A stretch of 29,095 nucleotides of DNA from positions 1-29,095 of the forward strand of contig JBBRMT010000030.1 in assembly GCA_038230695.1 (NCBI GenBank), read 5' to 3'. This DNA is from QHBQ01 sp038230695 (lineage in GTDB: Bacteria > Chloroflexota > Chloroflexia > QHBQ01). Below the pieces are notes generated by a model that saw only the letters and a program-made list of their open reading frames with translations, had not been told where the DNA came from and searched no databases. Position 1 is the first letter of the stretch. Each line of letters begins with the position of its first letter. Shown one piece after another: positions 22,212-29,095 of the stretch. Both the position numbers and the translations under genes were made by a program.

Positions 22212-24524
22212 ATGATCGCACCGGACGAAGAAACGCTGCACCGCCGCGTCGAGGAGCTACGCAAGCAAATCGAGTATCACAACTATCGCTACCATGTGCT
22301 GGACGATCCTATAGTAAGCGACGCGGAGTACGATGCGCTGATGCGCGAACTGCGCGGCATCGAGGCGGAGCATCCCGAGCTGGTCGCTCCCGACTCGCCC
22401 ACCCAGCGGGTAGGGGCTACCCCTATGACAGCGTTCCCCACCGTGCAGCACCCCGTGCCAATGTTGAGCCTGAGCAACGTGTTCAGCGAAGCCGATCTAC
22501 GCAACTGGGCGGCACGGGTGACAAGGCTGGCAGGCACAAGCGCCATCGAGTTCGTGGTCGAGCCGAAGATAGATGGCCTGGCCGTTGCCATCACCTACGA
22601 ACAGGGCAGGTTTGTGCGTGGCGCAACCCGTGGCGATGGCAGCGTTGGCGAGGAGATTAGCCAGAACCTGCGTACCATCCCCAGCGTGCCGCTTAGATTG
22701 CAATCCCCCCCTAATCCCTCCCGCTGGGGTGGAGAAATGGTGGAATCTGGCGAGACAATACAAATACCCGCCGCGCCGCCGCCTGATACGCCGTTGCAGC
22801 CCGACCTGTTTGCTACCATTGCGCCCCCCCCTCAATCCCCCCCGGCGGGGGGGAAGATGATCCCATCCCCCCGACCCGGGGTGATAGCAATAACCTCCCC
22901 CCCGGTGGGGGGGATTGAGGGGGGGTCCAAGCAGAGCGGCGCAGCAGGCCTCACCATCGAAGTGCGTGGCGAGGTCTATATGCAGAAGAGCGCGTTCGAG
23001 CGGCTCAATGCACGAAACGCAGAGAAGGGTGGGCAGATATTCGCCAACCCGCGCAATTCTGCCGCTGGCAGCCTGCGCCAGCTTGATCCGGCGATTACCG
23101 CCAGCCGCCCGCTCAACCTGTTCACCTATGCAATCGGCTATCTTTCTATTCCATCTTCCTCCCCAGAGTTGGGGGGGGATGAGGGGGGGATACCGACAAC
23201 CCACATGGAGGAGCTGGATTTGCTGCGCGACCTCGGCTTTCGCGTGGCCGACCACCAGTTGTGCCAGGGGCTGGAGCAGGTATGGGCCGCCTGCCAGGGC
23301 TGGTTGGAGCGGCGCAATCAGCTTGATTATGAGATTGATGGCGCGGTCATCAAAGTCAATGACCTGGCCTTGCAGCAGAAGCTCGGCTATGTTGCCCATG
23401 ACCCCCGCTGGGCCACCGCGCTCAAGTTCCCCGCGCAGGAGGCTACTACCCGGCTGCTCGATGTGGAGTGGAACGTAGGGCGCACCGGCAGCATCAACCC
23501 GCTGGCAATCCTGGAGCCGGTCAAGATCGGCGGCACCACCGTCAGCCGCGCCACCCTGCACAATGAGGATGAGATCAGGCGGCTGGGGGTAATGGCGGGC
23601 GATTACGTGGTGCTGAAGCGGGCGGGCGATGTTATCCCCAAGATCATCAAGCCGGTCGAGGATCGGCGCGACGGCAGCGAACGCCCCATCCAGATGCCAA
23701 CCCACTGCCCCTCCTGCGGCACGCCAGTAGATCACCCGGTTGGCGAGGTGATTGCATACTGCCCCAACCCCAATTGCATCGGCCAGCTACGCGAACTGGT
23801 GGCCCACTTTGCAGGCCGCGAGGCAATGGACATCGAGGGGCTGGGCTGGAAGTTGGCCTTCCGCCTGGTTGACGAAGGTTATATCCACGACGTGGCCGAC
23901 ATCTACTACCTGAAGGGGCGCCGCGCCGATCTTCTAAACATGGAGCGGCTGGGCGTAAAGAGCGTAGATGGCCTGCTGGCGGCAATCGAAGACAGCAAAC
24001 GCCGCCCCCTCAATCGCCTTATCTTCGGCCTGGGCATCCGCCACGTCGGGGCGGAGACGGCGGAGCTAATTGCCGAGCGTTTCGGCAGCCTACGAGCGTT
24101 CGCTGCCGCCGACCTCAGCGCTATTGCCAGCATCAAGGGGCTGGGCGAAGTCGCTGCCGAGAGCGTGGTCGCCTACTTCCGCCAGCCGCAGCATATTGCC
24201 CTGCTCGATAAACTGGAGGCAGCAGGGTTGAAGATGGCTGAGAGTGAGGCGGAGCTAGCCGCCCGCCTCGACGCGAACGGTCCACTCATCGGCCAGACCT
24301 TTGTGCTGACTGGCAAGCTGGAGAGTATGACCCGGCCCCAGGCGGCGGCCCTGCTCAAGCGACTGGGCGCACACGTAGCCGACAGCGTGAGCAAATCTAC
24401 CACCACCCTGATTGCGGGCGCAGATGCGGGCAGCAAACTGGACAAGGCGAAATCACTAGGGGTTAAGATTATGAGCGAGGAGGAGATGCTGGCTCTGCTG
24501 CGCGAACATGGGTTGGCAACGTAA
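22212..24524 (+). CDS. ligA: NAD-dependent DNA ligase with in-frame palindromic insertions
   Basis: LigA seals nicks in duplex DNA during replication and repair, using NAD. The order is: Ia domain (HNYRYHVLDDPIVSDAEYD), adenylation domain with Lys119 in EPKIDGLA, OB domain (PLAILEPVKIGGTTVSRATLHN), a Cys4 zinc finger (HCPSCGTP...YCPNPNC), helix-hairpin-helix repeats (about 500-640) and a C-terminal BRCT domain (GQTFVLTGKLESMTRPQA). The start at 22212 has GAGGAGGAG upstream. At 770 residues it is about 100 longer than usual. One insert, about residues 164-246, replaces a short loop before IEVRGEVYM; a second, about 312-326, precedes TTHMEELDLL. Both are Pro/Gly-rich and encoded by G/C-run palindromes. 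They fall in surface loops of the adenylation domain, so activity may survive. Confidence 0.95.
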   Translation: MIAPDEETLHRRVEELRKQIEYHNYRYHVLDDPIVSDAEYDALMRELRGIEAEHPELVAPDSPTQRVGATPMTAFPTVQHPVPMLSLSNVFSEADLRNWAARVTRLAGTSAIEFVVEPKIDGLAVAITYEQGRFVRGATRGDGSVGEEISQNLRTIPSVPLRLQSPPNPSRWGGEMVESGETIQIPAAPPPDTPLQPDLFATIAPPPQSPPAGGKMIPSPRPGVIAITSPPVGGIEGGSKQSGAAGLTIEVRGEVYMQKSAFERLNARNAEKGGQIFANPRNSAAGSLRQLDPAITASRPLNLFTYAIGYLSIPSSSPELGGDEGGIPTTHMEELDLLRDLGFRVADHQLCQGLEQVWAACQGWLERRNQLDYEIDGAVIKVNDLALQQKLGYVAHDPRWATALKFPAQEATTRLLDVEWNVGRTGSINPLAILEPVKIGGTTVSRATLHNEDEIRRLGVMAGDYVVLKRAGDVIPKIIKPVEDRRDGSERPIQMPTHCPSCGTPVDHPVGEVIAYCPNPNCIGQLRELVAHFAGREAMDIEGLGWKLAFRLVDEGYIHDVADIYYLKGRRADLLNMERLGVKSVDGLLAAIEDSKRRPLNRLIFGLGIRHVGAETAELIAERFGSLRAFAAADLSAIASIKGLGEVAAESVVAYFRQPQHIALLDKLEAAGLKMAESEAELAARLDANGPLIGQTFVLTGKLESMTRPQAAALLKRLGAHVADSVSKSTTTLIAGADAGSKLDKAKSLGVKIMSEEEMLALLREHGLAT
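22701..22930. repeat. Cluster of three G/C-run palindromes inside ligA
   Basis: Copy 1 (22705-22733) has C7, TAAT, CCCTCCC, GCT, GGGGTGGAG. Copy 2 (22824-22853) has C8, TCAAT, C7, GGC, G7. Copy 3 (22897-22925) has C7, GGT, G7, ATTGA, G7 and is the inverted form of copy 2. The shared layout is C-run, short TA/CAAT spacer, palindrome. Together they account for most of the 83-residue insert, which stays open in the LigA frame. Confidence 0.8.
23157..23190. repeat. Fourth G/C-run palindrome inside ligA
   Basis: CCTCCCC, AGAGTT, eight G, ATGA, seven G: this is the same design as 22897-22925 in the same orientation. It encodes SSSPELGGDEGG, a second in-frame insertion. Confidence 0.75.
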
Positions 24525-24630
24525 CTACGGTCTGAAATGGTGGCGCATTTCTTGATAATAATACTGTCGTGCGTGATGTCATCGCAGATGCTGCATGACC
24601 GTAGCGACAGAATAATGAAAGGAAAAGAAG

Positions 24631-24906
24631 ATGAATAAGAAAAATCATCAGGGGACATCGTGGCTGCCCAAGCTAGTATTGGTGCTTTGCCTCCTGATCG
24701 GGGGCGGGGTTGTAATCTCGGCAGGTCGCGCAAATGCCTCACCGCCAAATCTCAGTAGTTCGATCAACCAGCCGGCCATCAACTTCTTTCATTTCGATAG
24801 TGGTCGCCTTGATGATCCTAACCTGCCACCAGAAAAGGCTCACGCACTAGCAACAGAGGCAGCCCAGATACAACAGGATGCCTCCCAGAACAAACCACAG
24901 CATTAG
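24631..24906 (+). CDS. Small secreted protein, function unknown
   Basis: This 91-residue protein has a signal peptide (KLVLVLCLLIGGGVVISAG, with likely cleavage after RANA). The mature part of about 55 residues is rich in Asn, Gln, Ser and Pro, with a DDPNLPPEKAHALATEAAQIQQ helix. AAAGGAAAAGAAG precedes the ATG. It lies 17 nt before the next secreted-protein gene, so they probably form an operon. The 106-nt gap after ligA holds an 8-bp inverted repeat (CTACGGTC at 24525, GACCGTAG at 24597). I do not recognise the family. Confidence 0.7.
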   Translation: MNKKNHQGTSWLPKLVLVLCLLIGGGVVISAGRANASPPNLSSSINQPAINFFHFDSGRLDDPNLPPEKAHALATEAAQIQQDASQNKPQH

Positions 24907-24923
24907 GATGAAAGGAGAAAGCA

Positions 24924-25479
24924 ATGAAACGTGGTATCGTGATCCGCATTTCCGCCATGGTGTTTATCCTCGCCCTAAGCATAATCGTTAGCGGGGCGGC
25001 AAGGGCATCTACCAGCGTGGAATCACCTTTGCCGACTCTTAGTGTTCGGCCTGGTGAGTCTAAGACTTACACAACAACGGTTGGCGATAAGCATTACACA
25101 CTGCGAGTTATCGCTGGCGTTAAAGGACAAGCAGGGTCTGGCAACGGCGGCATGACCCCCAAATAGCTACTACTGCCAAGGGTGGGTAGGCCAAAACAAT
25201 GGCCTTGGCTGGCTGCTCTGGCAGCACCATGCTACTGAGTTCTACTCAACGAACGGTTCTGTAGTTAATGAGTCCGGCGTGGCCACTGACGAACACACAG
25301 GGCAGTGGTGGTCGTTCGACCACGCTATCTACACTTCATCCGGCAACCACACTCCCTACTTTATCTCCGACTCGGATGGGTACTTTGAGAGCGGGGGTGA
25401 TCATGAGCATGGCTTGCTGGAATTCACCATTGACTACACTGCTAACTGTAGTGTAAATAGCCAGATAGGTACTTGGTGA
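24924..25479 (+). pseudogene. Secreted protein gene split by a frameshift at a C5 run
   Basis: The ATG at 24924 has AAAGGAG 6 nt upstream and opens a signal peptide (MVFILALSIIVSGAARAS) and a mature region up to GSGNGGMTPK, where TAG stops it at 25164. Removing one C from the run at 25156-25160 makes the frame continue as PPNSYYCQGWVGQNNGLG to a stop at 25479. The full protein would have about 184 residues, with a Trp/His/Gly/Asn-rich C-terminal part (TGQWWSFDHAIY, GGDHEHGLLEF). The downstream part alone has no good start. Mutation, assembly error, or phase variation in the short homopolymer are all possible. Family unknown. Confidence 0.6.
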
Positions 25480-25506
25480 GCTACGTAACCGCCGTGTGTA
25501 GCAAAG

Positions 25507-25533
25507 GGCAGCCTTTACTTGGCTGCCTTTTTT
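25507..25533 (+). terminator. Intrinsic terminator after the two secreted-protein genes
   Basis: GGCAGCC and GGCTGCC form a 7-bp stem around a 7-nt loop and are followed by six T. It lies 28 nt after the stop at 25479. The remaining gap to 25757 shows no gene or clear repeat. Confidence 0.85.
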
Positions 25534-25757
25534 GTTGCACACATGAAGGGGCAGTTGGTAGCTGGGTTAATCATCAGTCATTACCAGCGGTCAAATAGCG
25601 AGCAAGCTAATGAAGCGAGCGGGCGACGAGGATTGGTTATAAATCCTGAGTACAAATCAGGCAGTACCTGGAGCGGGGAAGTTAGTAGCGTACCCACAGC
25701 GTTCGAGGACCAATGCAATCCGCAACCCTGTTCGTGTTTGCGATTTATGACCAATCC

Positions 25758-26744
25758 TCACAACCGGCAATCTACCAACACCTTCAACGTACCAGCGGTC
25801 TGCGCGTGCTGGAAGGCAAGTTCGGCATCATCGAGCGAGTAGGCTGCGCTGATCATGTGCAGCACATCCACTGCGTGCTGCTTGAGCAATCGCAATGCCG
25901 GGTCGAACGGTCCGCAGCGGGAACCGACCAGGTTGATTTCCTTGACCACCAGCGGGCTGAGGTCAACGTGCGCCTTGCCCGCATAGGTACTCTTCAGCAC
26001 CAGCGTGCCGCGCGGGCGCAGCAAAGTCAGCGCCGCCGCGAAACCCGTCGCTCTGCCGGTTGCCTCCACCACGATGTCGAACTCACCAACCTCGCGTGCC
26101 TGGTTAGTCAGCAACGTGGCAATCCCCCGCTGGCGCAGTAGTTCCAGCTTATCCTCATGCCTACCAATCACCAGCAGTTGGCAGCCAGTCAGGGCCAACA
26201 CCTGGGCGCAGAGTTGGCCCAGCTTGCCATCGCCCAGCACCGCCACACGACTGGTGCGTTGTACATCCACCTGGGTAAGTATCTCGCAGGCGGCAGCCAG
26301 TGGTTCGGTGAACACTGCTTCGTCGTCGGGAACGCTGTCGGGGACAAGGTGGAGGTTGGCAAGTGGTAGGGTGAGGAACTGAGCCAGGCTGCCATCATGG
26401 CCCTGGATACCCAGCACGGTGCGGTTGGCGCAGTGGCTGGGCATCCCCAGGCGACAATGCGAACAATCGCCGCAGGCAAGGTTGATCTCGCCAACCACGC
26501 GCTGGCCCAGCAGGTGTTCGCTACCCTCACCATCACGCACCGCCGCGATTTCGCCCACGAACTCGTGGCCCAGCACCCCGTGCCAGCCCTTGTAGCCGCG
26601 ACTAATCTCGATGTCGGTGTTGCAGATACCGGCCAGATGCACCATAACCAACGCCTCGCGTGGTGCGGGCTGCGGCATCGGCCAATCTCGCTCCAGGCGC
26701 ACCTCGCCTGCCTGATTGTTGACTAGGGCTTTCATCGCCTGCAT
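25758..26744 (-). CDS. Zinc-type alcohol dehydrogenase-like (MDR) oxidoreductase
   Basis: This 328-residue protein is a medium-chain dehydrogenase/reductase. Catalytic zinc ligands are visible as Cys in GICNTDIE and His-Glu in LGHEFVGE. The structural zinc site is CGDCSHCRLGMPSHC. The NAD(P)-binding motif is VAVLGDGKLGQLCAQV, and the substrate-side strand is FDIVVEATGRATGF. Such enzymes oxidise alcohols or polyols; the substrate cannot be read from sequence. The ATG at 26744 gives MQAMKALV; the ATG at 26735 (MKALV) is equally likely, and neither has a strong ribosome site. It is divergent from the cyclophilin operon. Confidence 0.9.
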   Translation of the reverse strand: MQAMKALVNNQAGEVRLERDWPMPQPAPREALVMVHLAGICNTDIEISRGYKGWHGVLGHEFVGEIAAVRDGEGSEHLLGQRVVGEINLACGDCSHCRLGMPSHCANRTVLGIQGHDGSLAQFLTLPLANLHLVPDSVPDDEAVFTEPLAAACEILTQVDVQRTSRVAVLGDGKLGQLCAQVLALTGCQLLVIGRHEDKLELLRQRGIATLLTNQAREVGEFDIVVEATGRATGFAAALTLLRPRGTLVLKSTYAGKAHVDLSPLVVKEINLVGSRCGPFDPALRLLKQHAVDVLHMISAAYSLDDAELAFQHAQTAGTLKVLVDCRL

Positions 26745-26779
26745 TATCGCACAGCCGCCGCACTTTCGGCAAGCATTCT

Positions 26780-26808
26780 TTGCAGCCGCCAGCGGTAAAT
26801 GTTATAAT
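26780..26808 (+). promoter_or_regulatory. Promoter of the cyclophilin operon
   Basis: TTGCAG (26780-26785), a 17-bp spacer and a perfect TATAAT (26803-26808) lie about 53 nt before the first cyclophilin ATG. Confidence 0.6.
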
Positions 26809-26861
26809 TACCCGCAAGGTGGCTACCACAGTCGGCCACCCGCAGAAAGGACGGAGCGATT

Positions 26862-27302
26862 ATGCAGCAAAGTAAGCCAATCGCCACCATCGAAACAAGC
26901 AAAGGCATTATCAAACTGGAACTTTACCCCAACGATGCGCCCAACACCGTCGCCAACTTTATCGAGAAGGCGAATAGCGGCGCGTATGTGGGGCGCACCT
27001 TCCACCGCGTCGAAGGTTGGGTCATCCAGGGTGGCGACCCCGATGGCAACGGGCGGGGGGGTGGTAAGATGAAGGCCGAATACAACAATCTGCCCTTCAA
27101 TGCCGGGGCGCTAGGCATCGCTCGTGGCGGCGACAAGAACATCAACAATGCCGATCAGTTCTTCATCACCAAGAATGCGGCTAGCTGGCTGAACGGCGAG
27201 TACACCAACTTCGGCCAGGTAACTGAGGGCATGGAGGTGGTCAACGCCATCGCCATCGGCGATAAGATCAACCGTATCGTCATCGAAGGAGGGACAGCTT
27301 GA
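26862..27302 (+). CDS. Peptidyl-prolyl cis-trans isomerase, cyclophilin type (first copy)
   Basis: This 146-residue cytosolic cyclophilin speeds proline isomerisation in protein folding. The family core is clear: IKLELYPNDAPNTVANF, the catalytic-site FHRVEGWVIQGGDPDGNG, GALGIARGGDKNINNADQFFI and FGQVTEGMEVVNAI. The usual FHRVIPxFMIQGGD is shortened (VEGWVIQGGD). There is no signal peptide. GGAG precedes the ATG at 26862. Its stop overlaps the start of the second copy. Confidence 0.93.
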   Translation: MQQSKPIATIETSKGIIKLELYPNDAPNTVANFIEKANSGAYVGRTFHRVEGWVIQGGDPDGNGRGGGKMKAEYNNLPFNAGALGIARGGDKNINNADQFFITKNAASWLNGEYTNFGQVTEGMEVVNAIAIGDKINRIVIEGGTA

Positions 27303-27715
27303 ACGCCACGATTACCACCAAGAAGGGCAAGATTGTGATCCAGCTGTTCCCTGACCTTGCGCCCAACACCGTCGCCAACTTTGTGAATAAGGCCAAAGCG
27401 GGCTTCTACGATGGGCTGAAGTGGCACCGCGTAGAGGATTGGGTGGTGCAGGGCGGCGACCCCAAGGGCAACGGCACCGGCGGCGGCAATATGACCGCTG
27501 AGTACAACGATGGCAAGTTCACCATCGGCGCGGTAGGTATTGCGCGGGGCGGCGACAAGGCGATCAACAACGATAGCCAGTTCTTCATCACCAAGAAAGA
27601 CTCGCAGTTCCTCAATGGCGACTACACCTACTTCGGCCAGGTCACGCAGGGCCAGAATATTGCCAATATGTTGACTAGCTCCGACAAGATCCAGAGCATC
27701 AGCATCGAGGAATAG
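27299..27715 (+). CDS. Peptidyl-prolyl cis-trans isomerase, cyclophilin type (second copy)
   Basis: This 138-residue paralog of the preceding gene keeps the same motifs: LAPNTVANFVNKA, WHRVEDWVVQGGDPKGNG, GAVGIARGGDKAINNDSQFFI and FGQVTQGQNIANML. One catalytic-region Phe is replaced by Trp (KWHRV instead of TFHRV). It starts with TTG at 27299 (TTGA overlap with the first gene's stop), with AAGGAGGG 5 nt upstream. The shared layout indicates a local tandem duplication. Confidence 0.92.
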   Translation: MNATITTKKGKIVIQLFPDLAPNTVANFVNKAKAGFYDGLKWHRVEDWVVQGGDPKGNGTGGGNMTAEYNDGKFTIGAVGIARGGDKAINNDSQFFITKKDSQFLNGDYTYFGQVTQGQNIANMLTSSDKIQSISIEE

Positions 27716-27727
27716 CAAGGCACGCCA

Positions 27728-28270
27728 ATGCGACACATCCGTATCACCCTGATTGAACCGCAGGCCGAGGACTTCCAGACGGTCAAACGCCTGCTGCCCG
27801 AAGCGTTGGTCAACACTGCCGCCGCCTTGCACAAGGCGGCGGCTGCCTTTAATCGCTACATTATCAAGGAGCTAGTCTTCATCAACTGGCAGCCGCAGGA
27901 GCGGCGCAACCCCACCTGGTCGCTACAGGTTAGCGTGGACGAGGAGCTAATCCACCGCGATTATCGTCGTCTCAGCCATGAGCCGTTCAAGGACTGGCTG
28001 GCCGACCTTTGCGGCGGCGAACTGTCGCAGGAGGCGGACACCCCCGGCGGGCATATGTACGAGTTTACCTACCCCGACGATGCAAGTACCGGATCGAGCG
28101 ATACCTATATCATCAGCCTTACCAATTGGCAGCAACGCATGATTGACGCGGCAAGGGGCGATTACCGTGCCGCCGACTACATCCTGACCGCAAGTCTGGC
28201 TCAGGCCGAGCGCGATGCCGCCATTCCACCAGCCGAACCCGCAGCCCTCGCGGGCAGCGATGCTGATTAA
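27728..28270 (+). CDS. Conserved-looking protein of unknown function
   Basis: This 180-residue soluble protein starts at 27728, 12 nt after the second cyclophilin, with AAGG about 8 nt upstream; it probably belongs to the same operon. It has no signal peptide or membrane segment. It opens with a beta strand (MRHIRITLIEP), followed by a helix (TVKRLLPEALVNTAAALHKAAAAF) and a Trp-containing mixed region (FINWQPQERRNPTWSLQVSV), and ends in an Ala/Pro-rich acidic tail. I recognise no family. Confidence 0.75.
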   Translation: MRHIRITLIEPQAEDFQTVKRLLPEALVNTAAALHKAAAAFNRYIIKELVFINWQPQERRNPTWSLQVSVDEELIHRDYRRLSHEPFKDWLADLCGGELSQEADTPGGHMYEFTYPDDASTGSSDTYIISLTNWQQRMIDAARGDYRAADYILTASLAQAERDAAIPPAEPAALAGSDAD

Positions 28271-28390
28271 CAACCCACCCGCCGGTTACTCTCCTCCGTA
28301 TTCTTATGCCACCTTAGCTTCCGTGATTATCCAAGTTACCAACAGCGCACATTCCTGAAACAATTAACCGCCGCAAACCCACAAATTAGC

Positions 28391-28515
28391 GTAAGGGCGC
28401 ATGGCATACGCCCACCTGAAGCACACCAACGTCTATCCAGGTCAATTAATCGCATCATTGTCGCTTACGATGATCCTTGCGGCTGGTCAAGTGGACGTAT
28501 GCCATGCGCCCCTAC
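28391..28515. mobile_element. MITE-like element with 25-bp terminal inverted repeats
   Basis: The left end GTAAGGGCGCATGGCATACG (28391 onward) and the inverted right end (28491-28515) match at 23 of 25 positions. The ends carry the same GTAGGGGCG core as the hairpin repeats elsewhere in the window. The 75-bp interior has no open frame. No target duplication is apparent. It occupies part of the 491-bp gap 28271-28761. Confidence 0.65.
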
Positions 28516-28587
28516 CTCAATATTGGCATTTACTGAATCAAATATCTTCCTTTGCCTCACAGATTATAGATGCCTTTCGCTATATCT

Positions 28588-28608
28588 ACTCAGCACTCAG
28601 CACTCAGC
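28588..28608. repeat. Heptanucleotide tandem repeat (ACTCAGC)3
   Basis: Three perfect 7-bp units lie in the gap before the DUF1800 gene. They belong to the same class of 7-bp-period repeats as those at 4672, 9208, 17499 and 19574-19738. Confidence 0.75.
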
Positions 28609-28665
28609 GCTTAAAGTTTTACCTGATTTTTACAATGGCCTAACCTACGATTTACAGTGCTGAAC

Positions 28666-28671
28666 TATAAT
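28666..28671 (+). promoter_or_regulatory. -10 element candidate for the DUF1800 gene
   Basis: A perfect TATAAT lies about 90 nt before the ATG. No -35 at proper spacing is evident. Confidence 0.3.
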
Positions 28672-28761
28672 GGGTTCATCACAATAAAGCGGAGCGGTCA
28701 CGAACTAGCGACACCGACAGCCGCGTCCCGCAACGGTAATACCCAAGAAAGGACCAAGACA

Positions 28762-29095
28762 ATGGCGCTAGATAGCAAGCATATGCAGGCGGTACACCTG
28801 CTCAGAAGGGCAGGCTTCGGCGGCAGTCAGGCGTTGATTAACCAATATGCCAGCCTCGATTTCACTGCTGCCGTTGATGGCCTGCTCAACTTCAGTAATG
28901 TGGACAATAGTGTGATAGACAGCCATGTGGCTGCGCTGGGGGTTAACGACCCCGCCGACCCGAAAGGCATCCGCGCCGCCTGGCTGTCGCGAATGTTGTA
29001 CACTGCCCGCCCGCTCGAAGAGAAGATGACCCTGTTCTGGCACAATCATTTCGCCACCGCCATTAGCAAGGTCAACGATGCAGTGGCGATGCAGC
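28762..29095 (+). CDS. DUF1800 family protein (N-terminal part; runs off the window)
   Basis: An ATG at 28762 with AAAGGA upstream opens a frame that stays open to the edge (111 codons). The protein starts MALDSKHMQAVHLLRRAGFGG and contains PLEEKMTLFWHNHFAT, the two best conserved stretches of DUF1800. These proteins are often exported and encoded beside a DUF1501 gene; their biochemical role is not established. The visible part has no signal peptide. The C-terminus and any partner lie outside the window. Confidence 0.88.
   Translation, partial: MALDSKHMQAVHLLRRAGFGGSQALINQYASLDFTAAVDGLLNFSNVDNSVIDSHVAALGVNDPADPKGIRAAWLSRMLYTARPLEEKMTLFWHNHFATAISKVNDAVAMQ

Noticed and set aside
22497..23735. 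Minus-strand open frame of 412 codons opposite ligA
   Set aside because: It is antisense to conserved ligase sequence; the open length comes from GC-rich codon bias.
24525..24604. Terminator from the CTACGGTC/GACCGTAG inverted repeat after ligA
   Set aside because: The arms are 64 nt apart and no T-tract follows, so an intrinsic terminator is not supported.

Overview
The window reads as a chromosomal segment of a fairly GC-rich, free-living bacterium. The gene content fits Chloroflexota best: an S-layer-homology protein with a beta-propeller-like repeat region, a type 2 isopentenyl-diphosphate isomerase, a GAF-rich hybrid histidine kinase, a sortase with a Thr/Pro-rich linker, a DUF1800 protein, and intergenic DNA full of 7-bp tandem repeats and small hairpin elements. 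This placement is an inference; no rRNA or other phylogenetic marker is present. I see no tRNA, rRNA, CRISPR array, integrase or intact transposase.

Layout. 1-2957: the start of a minus-strand gene, then a large secreted SLH protein flanked by two near-identical 43-bp hairpin repeats. 2971-5606 (minus): the two subunits of a family I CoA-transferase/IpdAB-like enzyme, with an MNT-HEPN fusion protein lodged between them. 5716-9203 (plus): a cytosolic GAF-GAF-GAF-HisKA-HATPase-REC hybrid kinase, apparently leaderless, overlapping a stand-alone RAM (Lrp/AsnC effector-type) protein. 9252-11254 (minus): a frameshifted secreted beta-propeller-like gene and a DUF427 protein. 11367-11838 (plus): a doubly truncated scar of an AAA-ATPase/DUF4276 pair, running antisense into the extended 3' end of fni (11687-12937, minus). 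13195-14082: a sortase with a clear terminator. 14361-15029 (minus): a multi-pass membrane protein. 15112-21747 (minus): a complete oppABCDF-type peptide ABC transporter operon behind a strong promoter and a structured leader of about 240 nt. 22212-24524: ligA with in-frame palindromic insertions. 24631-25479: two small secreted proteins, the second frameshifted. 25758-26744 (minus): a zinc-type dehydrogenase. 26862-28270: two tandem cyclophilins and an unrecognised protein. 28762 to the right edge: the N-terminus of a DUF1800 protein.

The most striking features are in the repeats. (i) G/C-run palindromes inside ligA add about 83 and 15 in-frame residues, and a related palindrome lies in the fni 5' region. 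(ii) Six intergenic loci carry tandem repeats with an exact 7-bp period. (iii) A family of GTAGGG...CGCCC hairpins occurs at several intergenic sites; two adjacent copies show compensatory stem changes, and two MITE-like elements (22040-22131 and 28391-28515) contain the same core. (iv) A 32-bp inverted repeat separates oppA from oppB. Together they suggest a genome with active small-repeat proliferation, in which some repeats have been taken into coding sequence.
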